Shown here: piece after piece, positions 51,382 to 60,627 of the stretch
Numbering within the stretch: the first letter of the stretch is position 1
How the letters are laid out: every line of letters begins with the position of its first letter
Origin: Paracholeplasma manati
GTDB taxonomy: Bacteria; Bacillota_I; Bacilli_A; Acholeplasmatales; UBA5453
Direction of reading: 5' to 3'
Length of the DNA stretch: 64,000 nucleotides
Assembly (NCBI RefSeq): GCF_025742995.1
Contig: NZ_JAOVQM010000007.1
Location: forward strand, 1 to 64,000
The notes under the pieces: model-generated
The model's input: only the letters and a program-made list of their open reading frames with translations
The model's database searches: none
What the model was told of the DNA's origin: nothing
Position numbers and translations under genes: made by a program

Positions 51382-52653
51382 ATGCCTTATAAAGCCCTAA
51401 AAACAAGACTCTATCTTAATCCAAATCAACATCAGTTTCTATTATCTTTAATGCGTGCTTCAAGAAGTCTTTACAATCAAGCGCTCTATAATGTGAGACA
51501 ACATTTTATCAAAACCAATGGCTACTTATCCTATAACGAAAACTATCAATTACTGAAAGATAGTGAACATTATCGTTACTTGAATACTATTCAGAGTCAA
51601 ATGGTCATTCGTAAGGTAGATGAAGCGATGAAAGGATTCTTTGGATCTTTGAAGTCTAAGGTTAAACAAACCATTAGATTACCTAGATACTTAAAGAAAG
51701 ATACCTATTATCCCATCTACGACAGAATGGTCTATAAACCTAATAATGAAATCTATACATTACCCAGAAGTAACTTCATTAAGAAAGTATCGAAAGAACT
51801 AGAAAAGGATTCAAAACAGATTCATAAACATACATATGAGTTAAATGAAGTAGACGCTTTATCTCTAGACATCCAAACACCAGAATGTATCCAAAACAAA
51901 GAAATCAAAGAAATCACCATCAAGTCCTACTATGATGGCAAATACATTGAAGTGATTTATGTCTATCTAGATGAAACTCCTAAAATAGAAACCAAAGATT
52001 ATACAGAAACCATGGGGATTGATTTTGGGTATAACAACCTAGCCTTTTGTTCAGTAACCAATAATGTGCATTTATTGTTAGATGGGAAACGATTAAAGAG
52101 TATGAATCAGTTTTATCATAAACGAATCGCGAAACTAGCGAGTATTAGACCAAACCAAAACACACTAACCAAACAAATGATTCGTCTAATGGATAAACGT
52201 AACCATCAAATGGATTATGGGATCTATAAAGCAGCTAAACTCATTATCCATCACGCAATAGAAAATAAAGTGAAACAAATCATCATTGGTTATAATGATA
52301 CCTTCAAAGATGAAAGACTATCTGATACCTATAATCAATGGACAAAGAGTATTCCAATCGCGAGACTTAGAGATCGAATCATCTATCTAGCAGAACAGCT
52401 AGGTATTGAGACTAAAGTGATCAATGAAGCATACACGTCAAAAGCTTCATATCTCGACCAAGATGATTTCGTGAATGGTGATTTCTCTGGTGTTAGAATC
52501 AAAAGAGGTTTATATAAGAATCAAAAAGGCACTTTGATTAACGCGGACCAAAATGCCTCATTAAATATGATTCGAAAAGGTAATCCCGATGCCTTATGGA
52601 TAGGGAATAGAGGTGTGAACACACCTCAGCGTACATACCTATTTGGTGTGTAG
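51382..52653 (+). CDS. tnpB: TnpB RNA-guided nuclease-like protein of an IS605/IS1341 element
   Basis: This 423-aa protein has the N-terminal OrfB helix-turn-helix region and the RuvC-like nuclease core: GIDFG (first Asp, about residue 213), INEAYTSKAS (Glu, about 352) and NADQNASLNM (Asp, about 394). The usual zinc-finger Cys pairs between the Glu and last Asp are absent; the segment with SGVRIKRGLYKNQKG belongs to the known zinc-free subgroup. Catalytic residues are intact, so it may be active. TATAAT and AAAGGAGG precede the ATG. A hairpin GAGGTGTG/CACACCTC covers its last codons, where the guide RNA scaffold usually lies. Confidence 0.9.
   Translation: MPYKALKTRLYLNPNQHQFLLSLMRASRSLYNQALYNVRQHFIKTNGYLSYNENYQLLKDSEHYRYLNTIQSQMVIRKVDEAMKGFFGSLKSKVKQTIRLPRYLKKDTYYPIYDRMVYKPNNEIYTLPRSNFIKKVSKELEKDSKQIHKHTYELNEVDALSLDIQTPECIQNKEIKEITIKSYYDGKYIEVIYVYLDETPKIETKDYTETMGIDFGYNNLAFCSVTNNVHLLLDGKRLKSMNQFYHKRIAKLASIRPNQNTLTKQMIRLMDKRNHQMDYGIYKAAKLIIHHAIENKVKQIIIGYNDTFKDERLSDTYNQWTKSIPIARLRDRIIYLAEQLGIETKVINEAYTSKASYLDQDDFVNGDFSGVRIKRGLYKNQKGTLINADQNASLNMIRKGNPDALWIGNRGVNTPQRTYLFGV
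52610..52627 (+). ncRNA. possible omega-RNA hairpin at the tnpB 3' end
   Basis: A perfect 8-bp hairpin with AA loop (GAGGTGTG, CACACCTC) lies within the final tnpB codons. In IS605-family elements the guide RNA overlaps this place. No expression evidence. Confidence 0.4.
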
Positions 52654-52768
52654 TCGCTTTAAATAAGACGAGTTAAATCGTTAAGAGGTATCAATATAAA
52701 TCATTTTTTTATTAAAAAGTGATTTATTACCCCTTTGTTCTTGTATAATGAATTCAGAGGTATCTACC

Positions 52769-53380
52769 ATGTTAAAACCCTATTTTATCTATTCCATTAA
52801 ATTTGTTCTATTGATGTTTACCTTTGGCTTTTCGATGTATGGCACATTTTACAGTTATGTTGAATTTGGGTTATGGAACATCCATTATTTCACCAATCAA
52901 AGTAACTTACTCGTCTTCATCGTCACCTTTTTAATGGTGTTTGGTTGGGATAAACACCGTTTTTTCAAAACCATCGCCCTGATTGCGTTGTTAGACATTA
53001 TCTTAACCGGTGGGGTTTATAACTTGTTACTCAAAAATTTGGTGGTGGGTTTTTCTGAAACCAAACTGTTCATCATGTTGGTTACCCATACGATTGTTCC
53101 GATTTTATATACGATATTGTATCTGGTTTATGTTCAAGATAAACCAGCGATTAAATCGCTTAAATTATTATTGATTCATCCCTTTTTATATTTCGTGGTA
53201 TTTCAAATCACGGGGCTTTTTACGAACTATTATCCTTATCCATTTATGGATCCAAATGGTGGGTTGATTAAGATGCTCATCACGGTATTTCTCGTCATGA
53301 CACCCTTATTGATCCTCACAGGGTATGGTTTAATCCGATTGAAAAGATATCTTTATGATACCCTAAAATTAGAAGCTTAA
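52769..53380 (+). CDS. Pr6Pr/FAR-17a-like multi-pass membrane protein
   Basis: This 203-aa protein has six hydrophobic helices. FTNQSNLLVFIVTF after FGLWNIHY and the later THTIVPILYTILYL match the FAR-17a/AIG1-like (Pr6Pr) group, whose bacterial role is unknown; animal members hydrolyse fatty-acid esters of hydroxy fatty acids through conserved Thr and His, which here fit T near residue 37 and H near 113. The start at 52769 is chosen since TATAAT at 52744-52749 precedes it and an upstream in-frame ATG lies within that promoter. Confidence 0.8.
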   Translation: MLKPYFIYSIKFVLLMFTFGFSMYGTFYSYVEFGLWNIHYFTNQSNLLVFIVTFLMVFGWDKHRFFKTIALIALLDIILTGGVYNLLLKNLVVGFSETKLFIMLVTHTIVPILYTILYLVYVQDKPAIKSLKLLLIHPFLYFVVFQITGLFTNYYPYPFMDPNGGLIKMLITVFLVMTPLLILTGYGLIRLKRYLYDTLKLEA

Positions 53381-53434
53381 CAGGCCACATGTATCGGGTT
53401 TTAGACAAGAAAATCCAATCAAGGGGTCAATCCA

Positions 53435-53443
53435 TGTTATAAT
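53435..53443 (+). promoter_or_regulatory. extended -10 promoter of the GH13 gene
   Basis: TGTTATAAT 24 nt before the ATG; no -35. Confidence 0.6.
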
Positions 53444-53466
53444 AAACAACCGAAAGAAGGTGCTTT

Positions 53467-54957
53467 ATGAGAAAACCTTGGCTATACGATGAAAGACTTA
53501 AAAACCCAAACATGGGGCGAATTGTCTATCAAGTCATCGTCGACCGATTTGTGCCAGCAGAAAACCTGGCCGACAAACAATCACTTTATGCATACCCGCG
53601 GTCATTAAAACAATGGCACGAACAACCCAAAGGTGGGTCGTTTATGGCGGATGCGAAATACTGGAGTCATGAACTCGAGTTTTGGGGTGGAGATTTAAAG
53701 AGTTTGATGACAAAATTGGATTATTTGAAAGAACTCGATATCGATATGCTCTATCTAAATCCAATCTTTGATTCCTTATCCAACCACAAATACGACGCTT
53801 CCGATTATTTAAAAATATCCCCTGAATATGGTGATATACAAGATTTAAAAGCGTTGGCGGATGCGTTACACCAACAAAATCAACGCTTGATTTTGGATGG
53901 TGTATTCAATCACATGGGCGTAAATTCACCTTACTTCCAAAGCGCTTTGGATGAGTCTTCGCCTTACCGTCAGTGGTTTTATTTCGGACAATCTTATCCT
54001 GAAGGGGTTAGACTTTGGGCGGATGCGAAAAGCCTACCAGAACTCAATTTGGAAAATGAAGCGGTGAAGGACTATATTTATAAAAAAGAATCCTCAGTCA
54101 TTCGCAGCTATTTAAAACAAGGTGTGGATGGCTTCCGTTTAGATGTGGCTTTTGACATTGGTTATGATATCTTAAAAGACTTAACCAACCATGCCCACCA
54201 AGAAAAAGATAGCGCTCTGATTGTCGGTGAAACTTGGAACTACCCAAAGCGTTGGTTAAACGCGATGGATGGGGTCATGAATTTCACGCTAAGAGAAATC
54301 ATATTCCATACCGTAGAACAAACCTTTTCACCGAAGAAAACCAATACCCTATTAGAAAAAATGGTGACCGATTGTGGCGTGGATGCGTTACTCAAATCCT
54401 GGAACATCTTGGATAACCACGATACCGTTAGACTCAACCATCGTTTAAAACAACCAGACCAAATTTTGGCAGAAGTGATGCAGTTTACATTCCCAGGCTC
54501 GCCAAATCTGTATTATGGTTCTGAACTCGGTATGACCGGTGGGAACGACCCTGAAAACAGAGCGCCAATGGCGTGGGACTTATACGATGAAACCTCTGAA
54601 AGACTTGCTTGGGTTAAACGCTTGATTCAAGTCCATAAACAAGAAAAAGCCCTCATGGTCGGGGATTACTTACCATTATTATCAGAATCATTCATTGCTT
54701 ATGAAAGACATACCGATGATGTTTCGGATACAGTCTTAGTCATCATCAACCCATCCGAAAAAGCTCAAGAAGAACACATCTTGGTGCCGGATTCCTCTTT
54801 AATGAACTTCTCCAAGTTTGATATTTTATTGGGTGATACCAAAGAAGTATCGATGGTTGCGGGATTATTAAAAGTCAAACTCGAACCCAAATCGTTTGTA
54901 TTGTTAAAACCAAGCACACAACCAGAAAAGAGTTATACCCCATATAAACGCGTTTGA
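53467..54957 (+). CDS. alpha-amylase family glycosyl hydrolase (GH13)
   Basis: This 496-aa enzyme has the GH13 barrel with its conserved regions: DGVFNHMG (144-151), GFRLDVAFD with nucleophile D226, GETW with acid E255 and DNHDT with D319. The WGGDLKSL segment and lack of a signal peptide resemble cytoplasmic neopullulanase/cyclomaltodextrinase-type enzymes, but a starch-binding N-domain is missing. It would degrade maltodextrin or glycogen-like chains inside the cell. GAAGGTG precedes the ATG. No sugar transporter is adjacent. Confidence 0.93.
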   Translation: MRKPWLYDERLKNPNMGRIVYQVIVDRFVPAENLADKQSLYAYPRSLKQWHEQPKGGSFMADAKYWSHELEFWGGDLKSLMTKLDYLKELDIDMLYLNPIFDSLSNHKYDASDYLKISPEYGDIQDLKALADALHQQNQRLILDGVFNHMGVNSPYFQSALDESSPYRQWFYFGQSYPEGVRLWADAKSLPELNLENEAVKDYIYKKESSVIRSYLKQGVDGFRLDVAFDIGYDILKDLTNHAHQEKDSALIVGETWNYPKRWLNAMDGVMNFTLREIIFHTVEQTFSPKKTNTLLEKMVTDCGVDALLKSWNILDNHDTVRLNHRLKQPDQILAEVMQFTFPGSPNLYYGSELGMTGGNDPENRAPMAWDLYDETSERLAWVKRLIQVHKQEKALMVGDYLPLLSESFIAYERHTDDVSDTVLVIINPSEKAQEEHILVPDSSLMNFSKFDILLGDTKEVSMVAGLLKVKLEPKSFVLLKPSTQPEKSYTPYKRV

Positions 54958-54963
54958 TTCAAG

Positions 54964-54992
54964 AAAAAACACTGTCGCCAGTGTTTTTTTTG
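54964..54992. terminator. bidirectional terminator between GH13 gene and clpB
   Basis: AAAACACTG pairs with CAGTGTTTT around TCGC; A run and T run at either side, serving both convergent genes. Confidence 0.87.
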
Positions 54993-54994
54993 AT

Positions 54995-57106
54995 TTATTG
55001 AATGGTCAATTGATCCTGTTCAACCGATACCATATATGATTGATGTGGCTGGATGAAACCTTCGATGATACGGGTCGCGATGAACGTTTCTAATTCTTTT
55101 TGAATGAAACGTTTGATCGGTCTCGCCCCATATTCTAAGGAATACCCATTTTTCAAAATGTATTTTTTAATCTCTTCATCGAATAAAACTTTGATGTCAC
55201 GTTCCATCAAACGACGTTGTAAGTCCTTTAACATTTTTTCAACAATTTGAATTTGAACTTGGAAACCCAGTGGATTGAAGATGATGATTTCATCGATACG
55301 GTTTAAGAATTCAGGTTTAAAGGTATCTTTCACTAAGTTCATGACTTCTTGTCTACCCTTTTCCAAGTCCTTTAACAGGAATTCACTACCCAAGTTAGAG
55401 GTCATGATGATGATGGTATTCTTAAAGTCGATGGTTCGACCTTGGTTATCGGTCAAACGACCATCATCGAGGATCTGTAAAAGGATATTAAAGACTTCTG
55501 GGTGGGCTTTTTCAATTTCATCGAATAAGACGATAGAATACGGTTTACGTCTCACCGCTTCGGTGAGTTGTCCACCTTCATCGTACCCGATATACCCTGG
55601 GGGTGCCCCCACCAAACGCGAGACACTGTGTCTTTCCATGTATTCGGACATATCGATTCGCACGATGTGAGATTCATCGTCAAATAGGTTTTCTGCGAGG
55701 CTTCTCGCAACTTCGGTTTTACCAACGCCAGTAGGCCCTAAAAACATGAATGAACCAATCGGTTTGTTCGCGTCCTTAATCCCTGCACGTTGACGAATGA
55801 TGGCGTCACTGATGAGTTTAAGTGCGTGGTCTTGGCCAATGACTCGAAGCGACATTTGTTCTTTGAGGTGTAATAATTTATCTCTGTCTGCTTGAACGAG
55901 TTTTTCCACTGGAATGTGGGTCCATTTAGAGATGATTTCCGCGATGTTGTCTTCAGTAACTACCTCAGAAATCATCCGTTCTTGGGTAGTATTGGTTTTT
56001 TCTTCAATCTGTTTTTCCAGTTTTGGAATCTTCGAATATTGTAGTTCAGCGGCTTTGCTATAATCGGATTGATTGAATGCATTTTGAAGTTGGTTCTTGA
56101 GGTTTTCTAAATCCTGTTTGAGTTGTTTGACCTCTTGAAGTTCGGCTTTTTCTTTTTCCCATTGGGATTTGTATTGTTGTTCAATGGTGCGTTGTTCTTT
56201 GAGTTCATCTTCAATCTTTTTCAATCGTTCTTTGGATAACGCATCCGATTCTTTCGATAACGCGCTCTTTTCAATTTCTAGCTGCATGATCTTACGCATC
56301 ACACTGTCGAGTTCTACCGGCATCGAGTCGATTTCCATACGAATCGAAGCGCACGCTTCATCGATCAAGTCAATCGCCTTATCCGGTAAGAAGCGGTCGG
56401 TGATGTAGCGGTTGGATAAGGTCGCGGCTGAAACGATGGCGTTATCTGAAATGTGCACACCATGGTGGGCTTCAAAACGGTCTTTAAGCCCTCTTAAAAT
56501 AGAGATCGTATCTAATACGGTAGGTTCTTCAATTTGAATTTTTTGGAAACGACGTTCTAAGGCTGTATCTTTCTCGATATACTTACGATACTCATTGAGG
56601 GTGGTCGCCCCAATACAGTGTAGTTCTCCACGCGCCAGCATCGGTTTTAACATATTTGACGCGTCCATCGCGCCATCGGCACGACCCGCACCAACAATCG
56701 TATGGATTTCATCGATGAATAAGATGATATCGCCATCAGACGACTTGATCTTATTCAAAACAGCTTTAAGTCGTTCTTCAAACTCACCTCGGAATTTCGC
56801 CCCAGCAACGAGCGCTGCTAAGTCGAGTTCATAGATGGTTTTGTTTTGTAAACCAAGGGGAACGTCCTTATCAACAATACGTCTGGCTAAGCCTTCCACG
56901 ATGGCGGTTTTACCCACCCCGGGTTCACCTATCAACACGGGGTTATTTTTGGTTTTTCTGGATAATATTTTGATCATTCGACGGATTTCATCTTCACGCC
57001 CTATGACCGGATCTATTTTGCCTTTTTTGACTTCTTCAACGATGTTTCGACCGAATTTCTCCAAAACATTCGGGTCTTTTTCATAGTTTTCCATTTGTGG
57101 CATCAT
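54995..57106 (-). CDS. clpB: ClpB-type disaggregase lacking the N-domain
   Basis: This 703-aa AAA+ chaperone has two ATPase modules (Walker A GEPGVGKT near residue 60, GPTGVGKT in the second half) and the middle coiled-coil region (about residues 270-400) that binds DnaK. The substrate pore loop and [25 protein letters not shown] block are standard. It starts about 145 residues later than E. coli ClpB, so the N-domain is missing, as in mycoplasmas. ATG at 57106 has AGGAG 9 nt upstream; a TTG at 57115 is in frame but closer to that site. Controlled by CIRCE/HrcA. Confidence 0.95.
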   Translation of the reverse strand: MMPQMENYEKDPNVLEKFGRNIVEEVKKGKIDPVIGREDEIRRMIKILSRKTKNNPVLIGEPGVGKTAIVEGLARRIVDKDVPLGLQNKTIYELDLAALVAGAKFRGEFEERLKAVLNKIKSSDGDIILFIDEIHTIVGAGRADGAMDASNMLKPMLARGELHCIGATTLNEYRKYIEKDTALERRFQKIQIEEPTVLDTISILRGLKDRFEAHHGVHISDNAIVSAATLSNRYITDRFLPDKAIDLIDEACASIRMEIDSMPVELDSVMRKIMQLEIEKSALSKESDALSKERLKKIEDELKEQRTIEQQYKSQWEKEKAELQEVKQLKQDLENLKNQLQNAFNQSDYSKAAELQYSKIPKLEKQIEEKTNTTQERMISEVVTEDNIAEIISKWTHIPVEKLVQADRDKLLHLKEQMSLRVIGQDHALKLISDAIIRQRAGIKDANKPIGSFMFLGPTGVGKTEVARSLAENLFDDESHIVRIDMSEYMERHSVSRLVGAPPGYIGYDEGGQLTEAVRRKPYSIVLFDEIEKAHPEVFNILLQILDDGRLTDNQGRTIDFKNTIIIMTSNLGSEFLLKDLEKGRQEVMNLVKDTFKPEFLNRIDEIIIFNPLGFQVQIQIVEKMLKDLQRRLMERDIKVLFDEEIKKYILKNGYSLEYGARPIKRFIQKELETFIATRIIEGFIQPHQSYMVSVEQDQLTIQ

Positions 57107-57124
57107 CGGTATCAACTCCTCATA

Positions 57125-57151
57125 TTGGCACTCAATTGTATAGAGTGCTAA
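57125..57151 (-). promoter_or_regulatory. CIRCE operator (HrcA binding site)
   Basis: TTGGCACTC-N9-GAGTGCTAA, one base from the consensus TTAGCACTC-N9-GAGTGCTAA, lying between the promoter and the clpB start. It indicates repression by HrcA and heat induction. Confidence 0.95.
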
Positions 57152-57160
57152 TTCAAGTTT

Positions 57161-57189
57161 ATTATAATCCTTACCATGAAGGTTGTCAA
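57161..57189 (-). promoter_or_regulatory. clpB promoter
   Basis: Minus-strand TTGACA and TATAAT with a 17-bp spacer, consensus sigma-A, just upstream of the CIRCE element. Confidence 0.9.
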
Positions 57190-57234
57190 CCCAGAACGCT
57201 CAAAAGAATTTCACTTTTTTTGTGTGCGTTTTCA

Positions 57235-57243
57235 TGTTATAAT
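57235..57243 (+). promoter_or_regulatory. extended -10 promoter of the 5'-nucleotidase gene
   Basis: TGTTATAAT 32 nt before the ATG; no -35. Confidence 0.6.
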
Positions 57244-57274
57244 AAAATGCTAAATGTATAAGGAGTTTTGTCAT

Positions 57275-59230
57275 ATGAAAAAAGTTTTAGTGCTTGTGTT
57301 TACCGTTTTACTTGGCTTGGTTTTAACCGCTTGTGTGGAAAATAAACCAGAACCCTTTGATTATAACGCGTTCTTATTAGAAGCCGCTGGGTCATTATCA
57401 CTACCCAACGAAACCGATACGCATTTAACCTTACCCGTTTCATTAGATTATCAAGAAAAGACCATCGAACTGACCTGGTATACCAATAAACCCAATGTGA
57501 TTTCCACTTTAGGTGCGGTTGTTAGACCCGTGTTTGAAGCAGGTGATACAGTCGTCACCCTCACTGTGGTTTTAAATTTAGATGGCAATCAATTTTCAAG
57601 AAACTTCAATGTTAAAGTCTTAAAATTGGCAGAAGTCATTTATTATACTGTGACATTTGATACCCAAGGGGGCACCACTGTGAACCCTTCACAAGTCGAA
57701 GCCAATCAAAAAGTATCGACACCAACCAACCCAACCCGTGTTGGACATACGTTTGTTGCGTGGCGTGTGGATAACTTAAATGGCGCTGTATTCGATTTTA
57801 ACACCCCAATCACACAAGACATCACTTTATACGCTGAATGGTCTAAAGATGTGGTAGAAGTGAATTATTTGGATATTCTTTATTTGAATGACTTTCATGG
57901 TTCAATCGAAAAAGGTACCGATGAACTCGGGCTCGCTTATATCGCGAACTATGTGAATTATTACCGTGATAATAACCCGGATGGCGTGGTCTTACTCGCT
58001 GGTGGGGATATGTTCCAAGGGTCTGCCTTATCGAATTATTATTTAGGACGTTCAACCCTAGAGATGATGAATGTCATGGGATTTGACGCGATGGTTTTAG
58101 GTAACCACGAGTTTGACTGGGGTATTGATGTGGTCACAAGCTATTTTGATGGTAACGCCGAAAATGGGGAGGCTACCTTTCCGCTCTTAGGCGCGAATGT
58201 CTACTACGAATCCACTCAAAATATCGTAGAGCACATCGAACCTTATACCATCATTGAACGTGGTGACATCAAGATAGGTGTCATCGGTACGATGGGCTAT
58301 GGCTTAGAATCTTCCATCGCACAAAGTCGAATTACAGGGTATGTCTTCGCATCACCTGTCGATATCATCGAATATTACGCAGAATACTTAAGAACAGAAG
58401 CCGATGTGGATTATGTCTTCGCCTTGGCACATGACTCCGGCAATATCAATACACAAGTCTCACAATTTACAGGCAACAAAAAAGTCGATATCATCTTCAA
58501 TGCACACTCGCATTCTAGATATGTTCAAACCATCGGATCGACAACCATCATCCAAAGCAGTTCGAATGGTAAATATGTCGGTAATATCCGAATCGACTTA
58601 AGTACTCAAACCATTTCCGCGAATAACGTCAAAACACATTCGTCCTTAAATACACCTGACCCGACAGTCAAAGCTTTAATCGATGGGTATAAAGCAGAAA
58701 CCGATGTGTTATTTAATACCCCAATCCTGACAGCTGAAAGATACATTCCAAGTTCAACCTTATCGGATTGGTTGGCAGACTTGATGAGAATCGTTACCGA
58801 TTCAGACATCGCCTTCCATAATTATGGTGGAACCAGAGACTCCATGGCGAGTGGTGAATCCATTACCTTGGGTAAACTTTATAAAATCTTCCCATTTGAT
58901 AACACCATTAAAACGGTTTATCTCGATGGCGCAGTCATTCAAAACTTCTTGAACCGTTCGAGTGACGCTTACAGCACCACCGTAACCAACTTCGTCCCAG
59001 GCACGCTTTATAAAGTCGCAACCAACGATTATATCTTTGATAAGACCGATAACCCATTCATTTACGGGTCCAATCCAAACTTTGATGGTACCTTATTGAG
59101 AGACATGGTCTTATCAGAACTACAACTTCAAAAGAACGTCTATTCAACCTTTGATACCACCAATACGATTTTATCTGGTCAAGTACCAAACGCTCGAAAT
59201 CGTTTTACTGAATTAACCCTAAACACCTAA
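57275..59230 (+). CDS. surface 5'-nucleotidase lipoprotein (UshA-like)
   Basis: This 651-aa lipoprotein (lipobox VLTAC) has a bacterial Ig-like domain (about 30-120), a Listeria-Bacteroides type repeat (about 125-190, VTFDTQGGTTVNPS to LYAEW), a metallophosphoesterase domain (about 200-440; LNDFHG, GGD, GNHEFDW and later AHSHS) and a 5'-nucleotidase C-terminal domain (about 475-640, with the GGTRDSM and FPFDNT segments). It would dephosphorylate external nucleotides to nucleosides for uptake, feeding udk, the nucleoside phosphorylase and mtnN. AAGGAG lies before the ATG at 57275. Confidence 0.93.
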   Translation: MKKVLVLVFTVLLGLVLTACVENKPEPFDYNAFLLEAAGSLSLPNETDTHLTLPVSLDYQEKTIELTWYTNKPNVISTLGAVVRPVFEAGDTVVTLTVVLNLDGNQFSRNFNVKVLKLAEVIYYTVTFDTQGGTTVNPSQVEANQKVSTPTNPTRVGHTFVAWRVDNLNGAVFDFNTPITQDITLYAEWSKDVVEVNYLDILYLNDFHGSIEKGTDELGLAYIANYVNYYRDNNPDGVVLLAGGDMFQGSALSNYYLGRSTLEMMNVMGFDAMVLGNHEFDWGIDVVTSYFDGNAENGEATFPLLGANVYYESTQNIVEHIEPYTIIERGDIKIGVIGTMGYGLESSIAQSRITGYVFASPVDIIEYYAEYLRTEADVDYVFALAHDSGNINTQVSQFTGNKKVDIIFNAHSHSRYVQTIGSTTIIQSSSNGKYVGNIRIDLSTQTISANNVKTHSSLNTPDPTVKALIDGYKAETDVLFNTPILTAERYIPSSTLSDWLADLMRIVTDSDIAFHNYGGTRDSMASGESITLGKLYKIFPFDNTIKTVYLDGAVIQNFLNRSSDAYSTTVTNFVPGTLYKVATNDYIFDKTDNPFIYGSNPNFDGTLLRDMVLSELQLQKNVYSTFDTTNTILSGQVPNARNRFTELTLNT

Positions 59231-59273
59231 TTGACAAACGTGCTATTTACCGTTTATAATGTAATAGCACGTT
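59231..59273 (+). promoter_or_regulatory. tRNA-Cys promoter inside a perfect inverted repeat
   Basis: TTGACA (59231-59236) and TATAAT (59255-59260) are 18 bp apart. AACGTGCTATT (59237-59247) and AATAGCACGTT (59263-59273) are a perfect 11-bp inverted repeat around the -10 box. Confidence 0.85.
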
Positions 59274-59279
59274 TTAAAT

Positions 59280-59353
59280 GGCCCTGTAGCCAAGTGGTAA
59301 GGCACGGCACTGCAACTGCCTGATCGTCGGTTCAAATCCGGTCGGGGCCTCCA
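59280..59353 (+). tRNA. tRNA-Cys (GCA)
   Basis: Acceptor GGCCCTG pairs with CGGGGCC; anticodon GCA at 59312-59314 in the CTGCAAC loop; CCA is encoded. A single-gene unit, preceded by GTTTTAAAT as in the tRNA-Glu operon. Confidence 0.96.
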
Positions 59354-59398
59354 AAATTATCCATAATCAGTTCTAAAACTTGAACAGATTAACAAAAT

Positions 59399-59423
59399 AA
59401 TGCTCATGAAGGGCATTTTTTGT
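59399..59423 (+). terminator. terminator of tRNA-Cys
   Basis: AATGCTC pairs with GGGCATT (one G-U), then TTTTTT. A perfect 10-bp pair, GTTCTAAAAC (59370-59379) with GTTTTAGAAC (59422-59431), encloses the hairpin. Confidence 0.75.
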
Positions 59424-59461
59424 TTTAGAACCTGTGATCTTCTTGAATAAACCGAATAAAG

Positions 59462-59488
59462 AAAAAAATAGAGTGCATGGCACCCTAT
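59462..59488 (-). terminator. terminator of the quinone oxidoreductase gene
   Basis: On the minus strand AGGGTGC pairs with GCACTCT (one G-U) around CAT, then a T run. Confidence 0.7.
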
Positions 59489-59502
59489 TGATAAATAAAA
59501 AA

Positions 59503-60474
59503 CTATTTTTGGACATCGATTAAATACTTACCGGTATATTTGTGTTCATAGAAATCTTTATAGGCCAGATTCACTTGAGATAATGTATATATTTGACTGA
59601 TTTGAACATCGATTTTGGTTTGATTGGCGAGGTTTGTGATGGATTGGAGGGTTTCATGTCCAGTACTCGCAATCACACTCGAAAACCTTTTATGCTTAAA
59701 TAACCCATAGAATGGCCCTAGCGCCATCGCACCAAAGATTTGTTTTCCACTGCCACCGATGACGATACATTTTCCACCACGAACCAATGCTTTCGCATAC
59801 GACTTCAGCGGTTGATACCCATTGACTGCGAAAATCACATCATAGGCATTTTGCGGGAGAAGAAAGTCTGGCTTAGTATAATCTAACAAATCAAACACAC
59901 CCAACTGTTTTAAATCATCAAAGTGTTTTGAACTAGAAACGACCGTCACTTTCGCACCAAAATAGATCAATGCTTGAACCAAGAAACGGCCAACCCCACC
60001 GCTACCGCCATAAACCAATACCTTTTTATCTTTTATATCGGATATTTTTTGAATCGCCGTCATGGCTGTACCAAATGCCATCGGCATCGCCGCAGCTTCT
60101 AAGTAGCTATATCCTTTTGGCATAAACCAAATTTTGGATTCTGGCGCGATAAGATACTCAGCGAAAGCACCAAACCCAGCCCCGGACAAATCACCAAATA
60201 CGGCATCACCCGGTTTAAAATGAGTGACTTTAGAACCTACCGATACAACTTCGCCAGCGAAATCAGACCCTGGATAGATTTTCTTCGGTTGTTTCAAACC
60301 ATACATGAGTTTGATCATAAACGGCTTCCCCATGGCTAAGAGAAGATCGGCTTTATTCAAAGCTGCTCCGTGGACTTTGACCAAAACGTCGTTATCTTTC
60401 AAATCATTGAGTGTTCTTTCTTCGATGTGGATGTTGTTTAGTTGATGATAATGACGATTAACAACGGTATGCAT
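59503..60474 (-). CDS. medium-chain dehydrogenase, quinone-oxidoreductase-like (NAD(P)H)
   Basis: This 323-aa MDR protein has the N-terminal GroES-like domain (VKVHGAALNKADLLLAMG and PGSDFAGEVVSVGSKVTHFKPGDAVFG) and a Rossmann fold with GGSGGVG (about residue 155). Zinc ligands are missing (no catalytic Cys/His set), so it belongs to the zinc-independent quinone reductase/enoyl reductase group and reduces quinones or enals with NADPH. AAGGAGGG lies 7 nt before the ATG. It has its own terminator. Confidence 0.9.
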   Translation of the reverse strand: MHTVVNRHYHQLNNIHIEERTLNDLKDNDVLVKVHGAALNKADLLLAMGKPFMIKLMYGLKQPKKIYPGSDFAGEVVSVGSKVTHFKPGDAVFGDLSGAGFGAFAEYLIAPESKIWFMPKGYSYLEAAAMPMAFGTAMTAIQKISDIKDKKVLVYGGSGGVGRFLVQALIYFGAKVTVVSSSKHFDDLKQLGVFDLLDYTKPDFLLPQNAYDVIFAVNGYQPLKSYAKALVRGGKCIVIGGSGKQIFGAMALGPFYGLFKHKRFSSVIASTGHETLQSITNLANQTKIDVQISQIYTLSQVNLAYKDFYEHKYTGKYLIDVQK

Positions 60475-60627
60475 AGAGCCCTCCTTGAGAAATAAAATGG
60501 TAAAACCATGTCATAAATCTTACAATCATTTTATCGGATATCCAGGGAAATAACAAATCCTTTGAACATCAGCGTTACACTTTATCTTCATTTTAGGTAT
60601 ACTATACATAGTATAGGAGGACTATTC

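Larger units (their letters stand above)
51300..52735 (+). mobile_element. solitary tnpB element (IS605/IS1341-like), approximate limits
   Basis: A TnpB gene without a TnpA lies between satP and a membrane protein gene. Possible left-end palindrome ATAAAATAT/ATATTTTAT at 51319-51336; hairpins at 52610-52627 and 52697-52726 on the right. The true ends cannot be defined from one copy. Confidence 0.45.
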
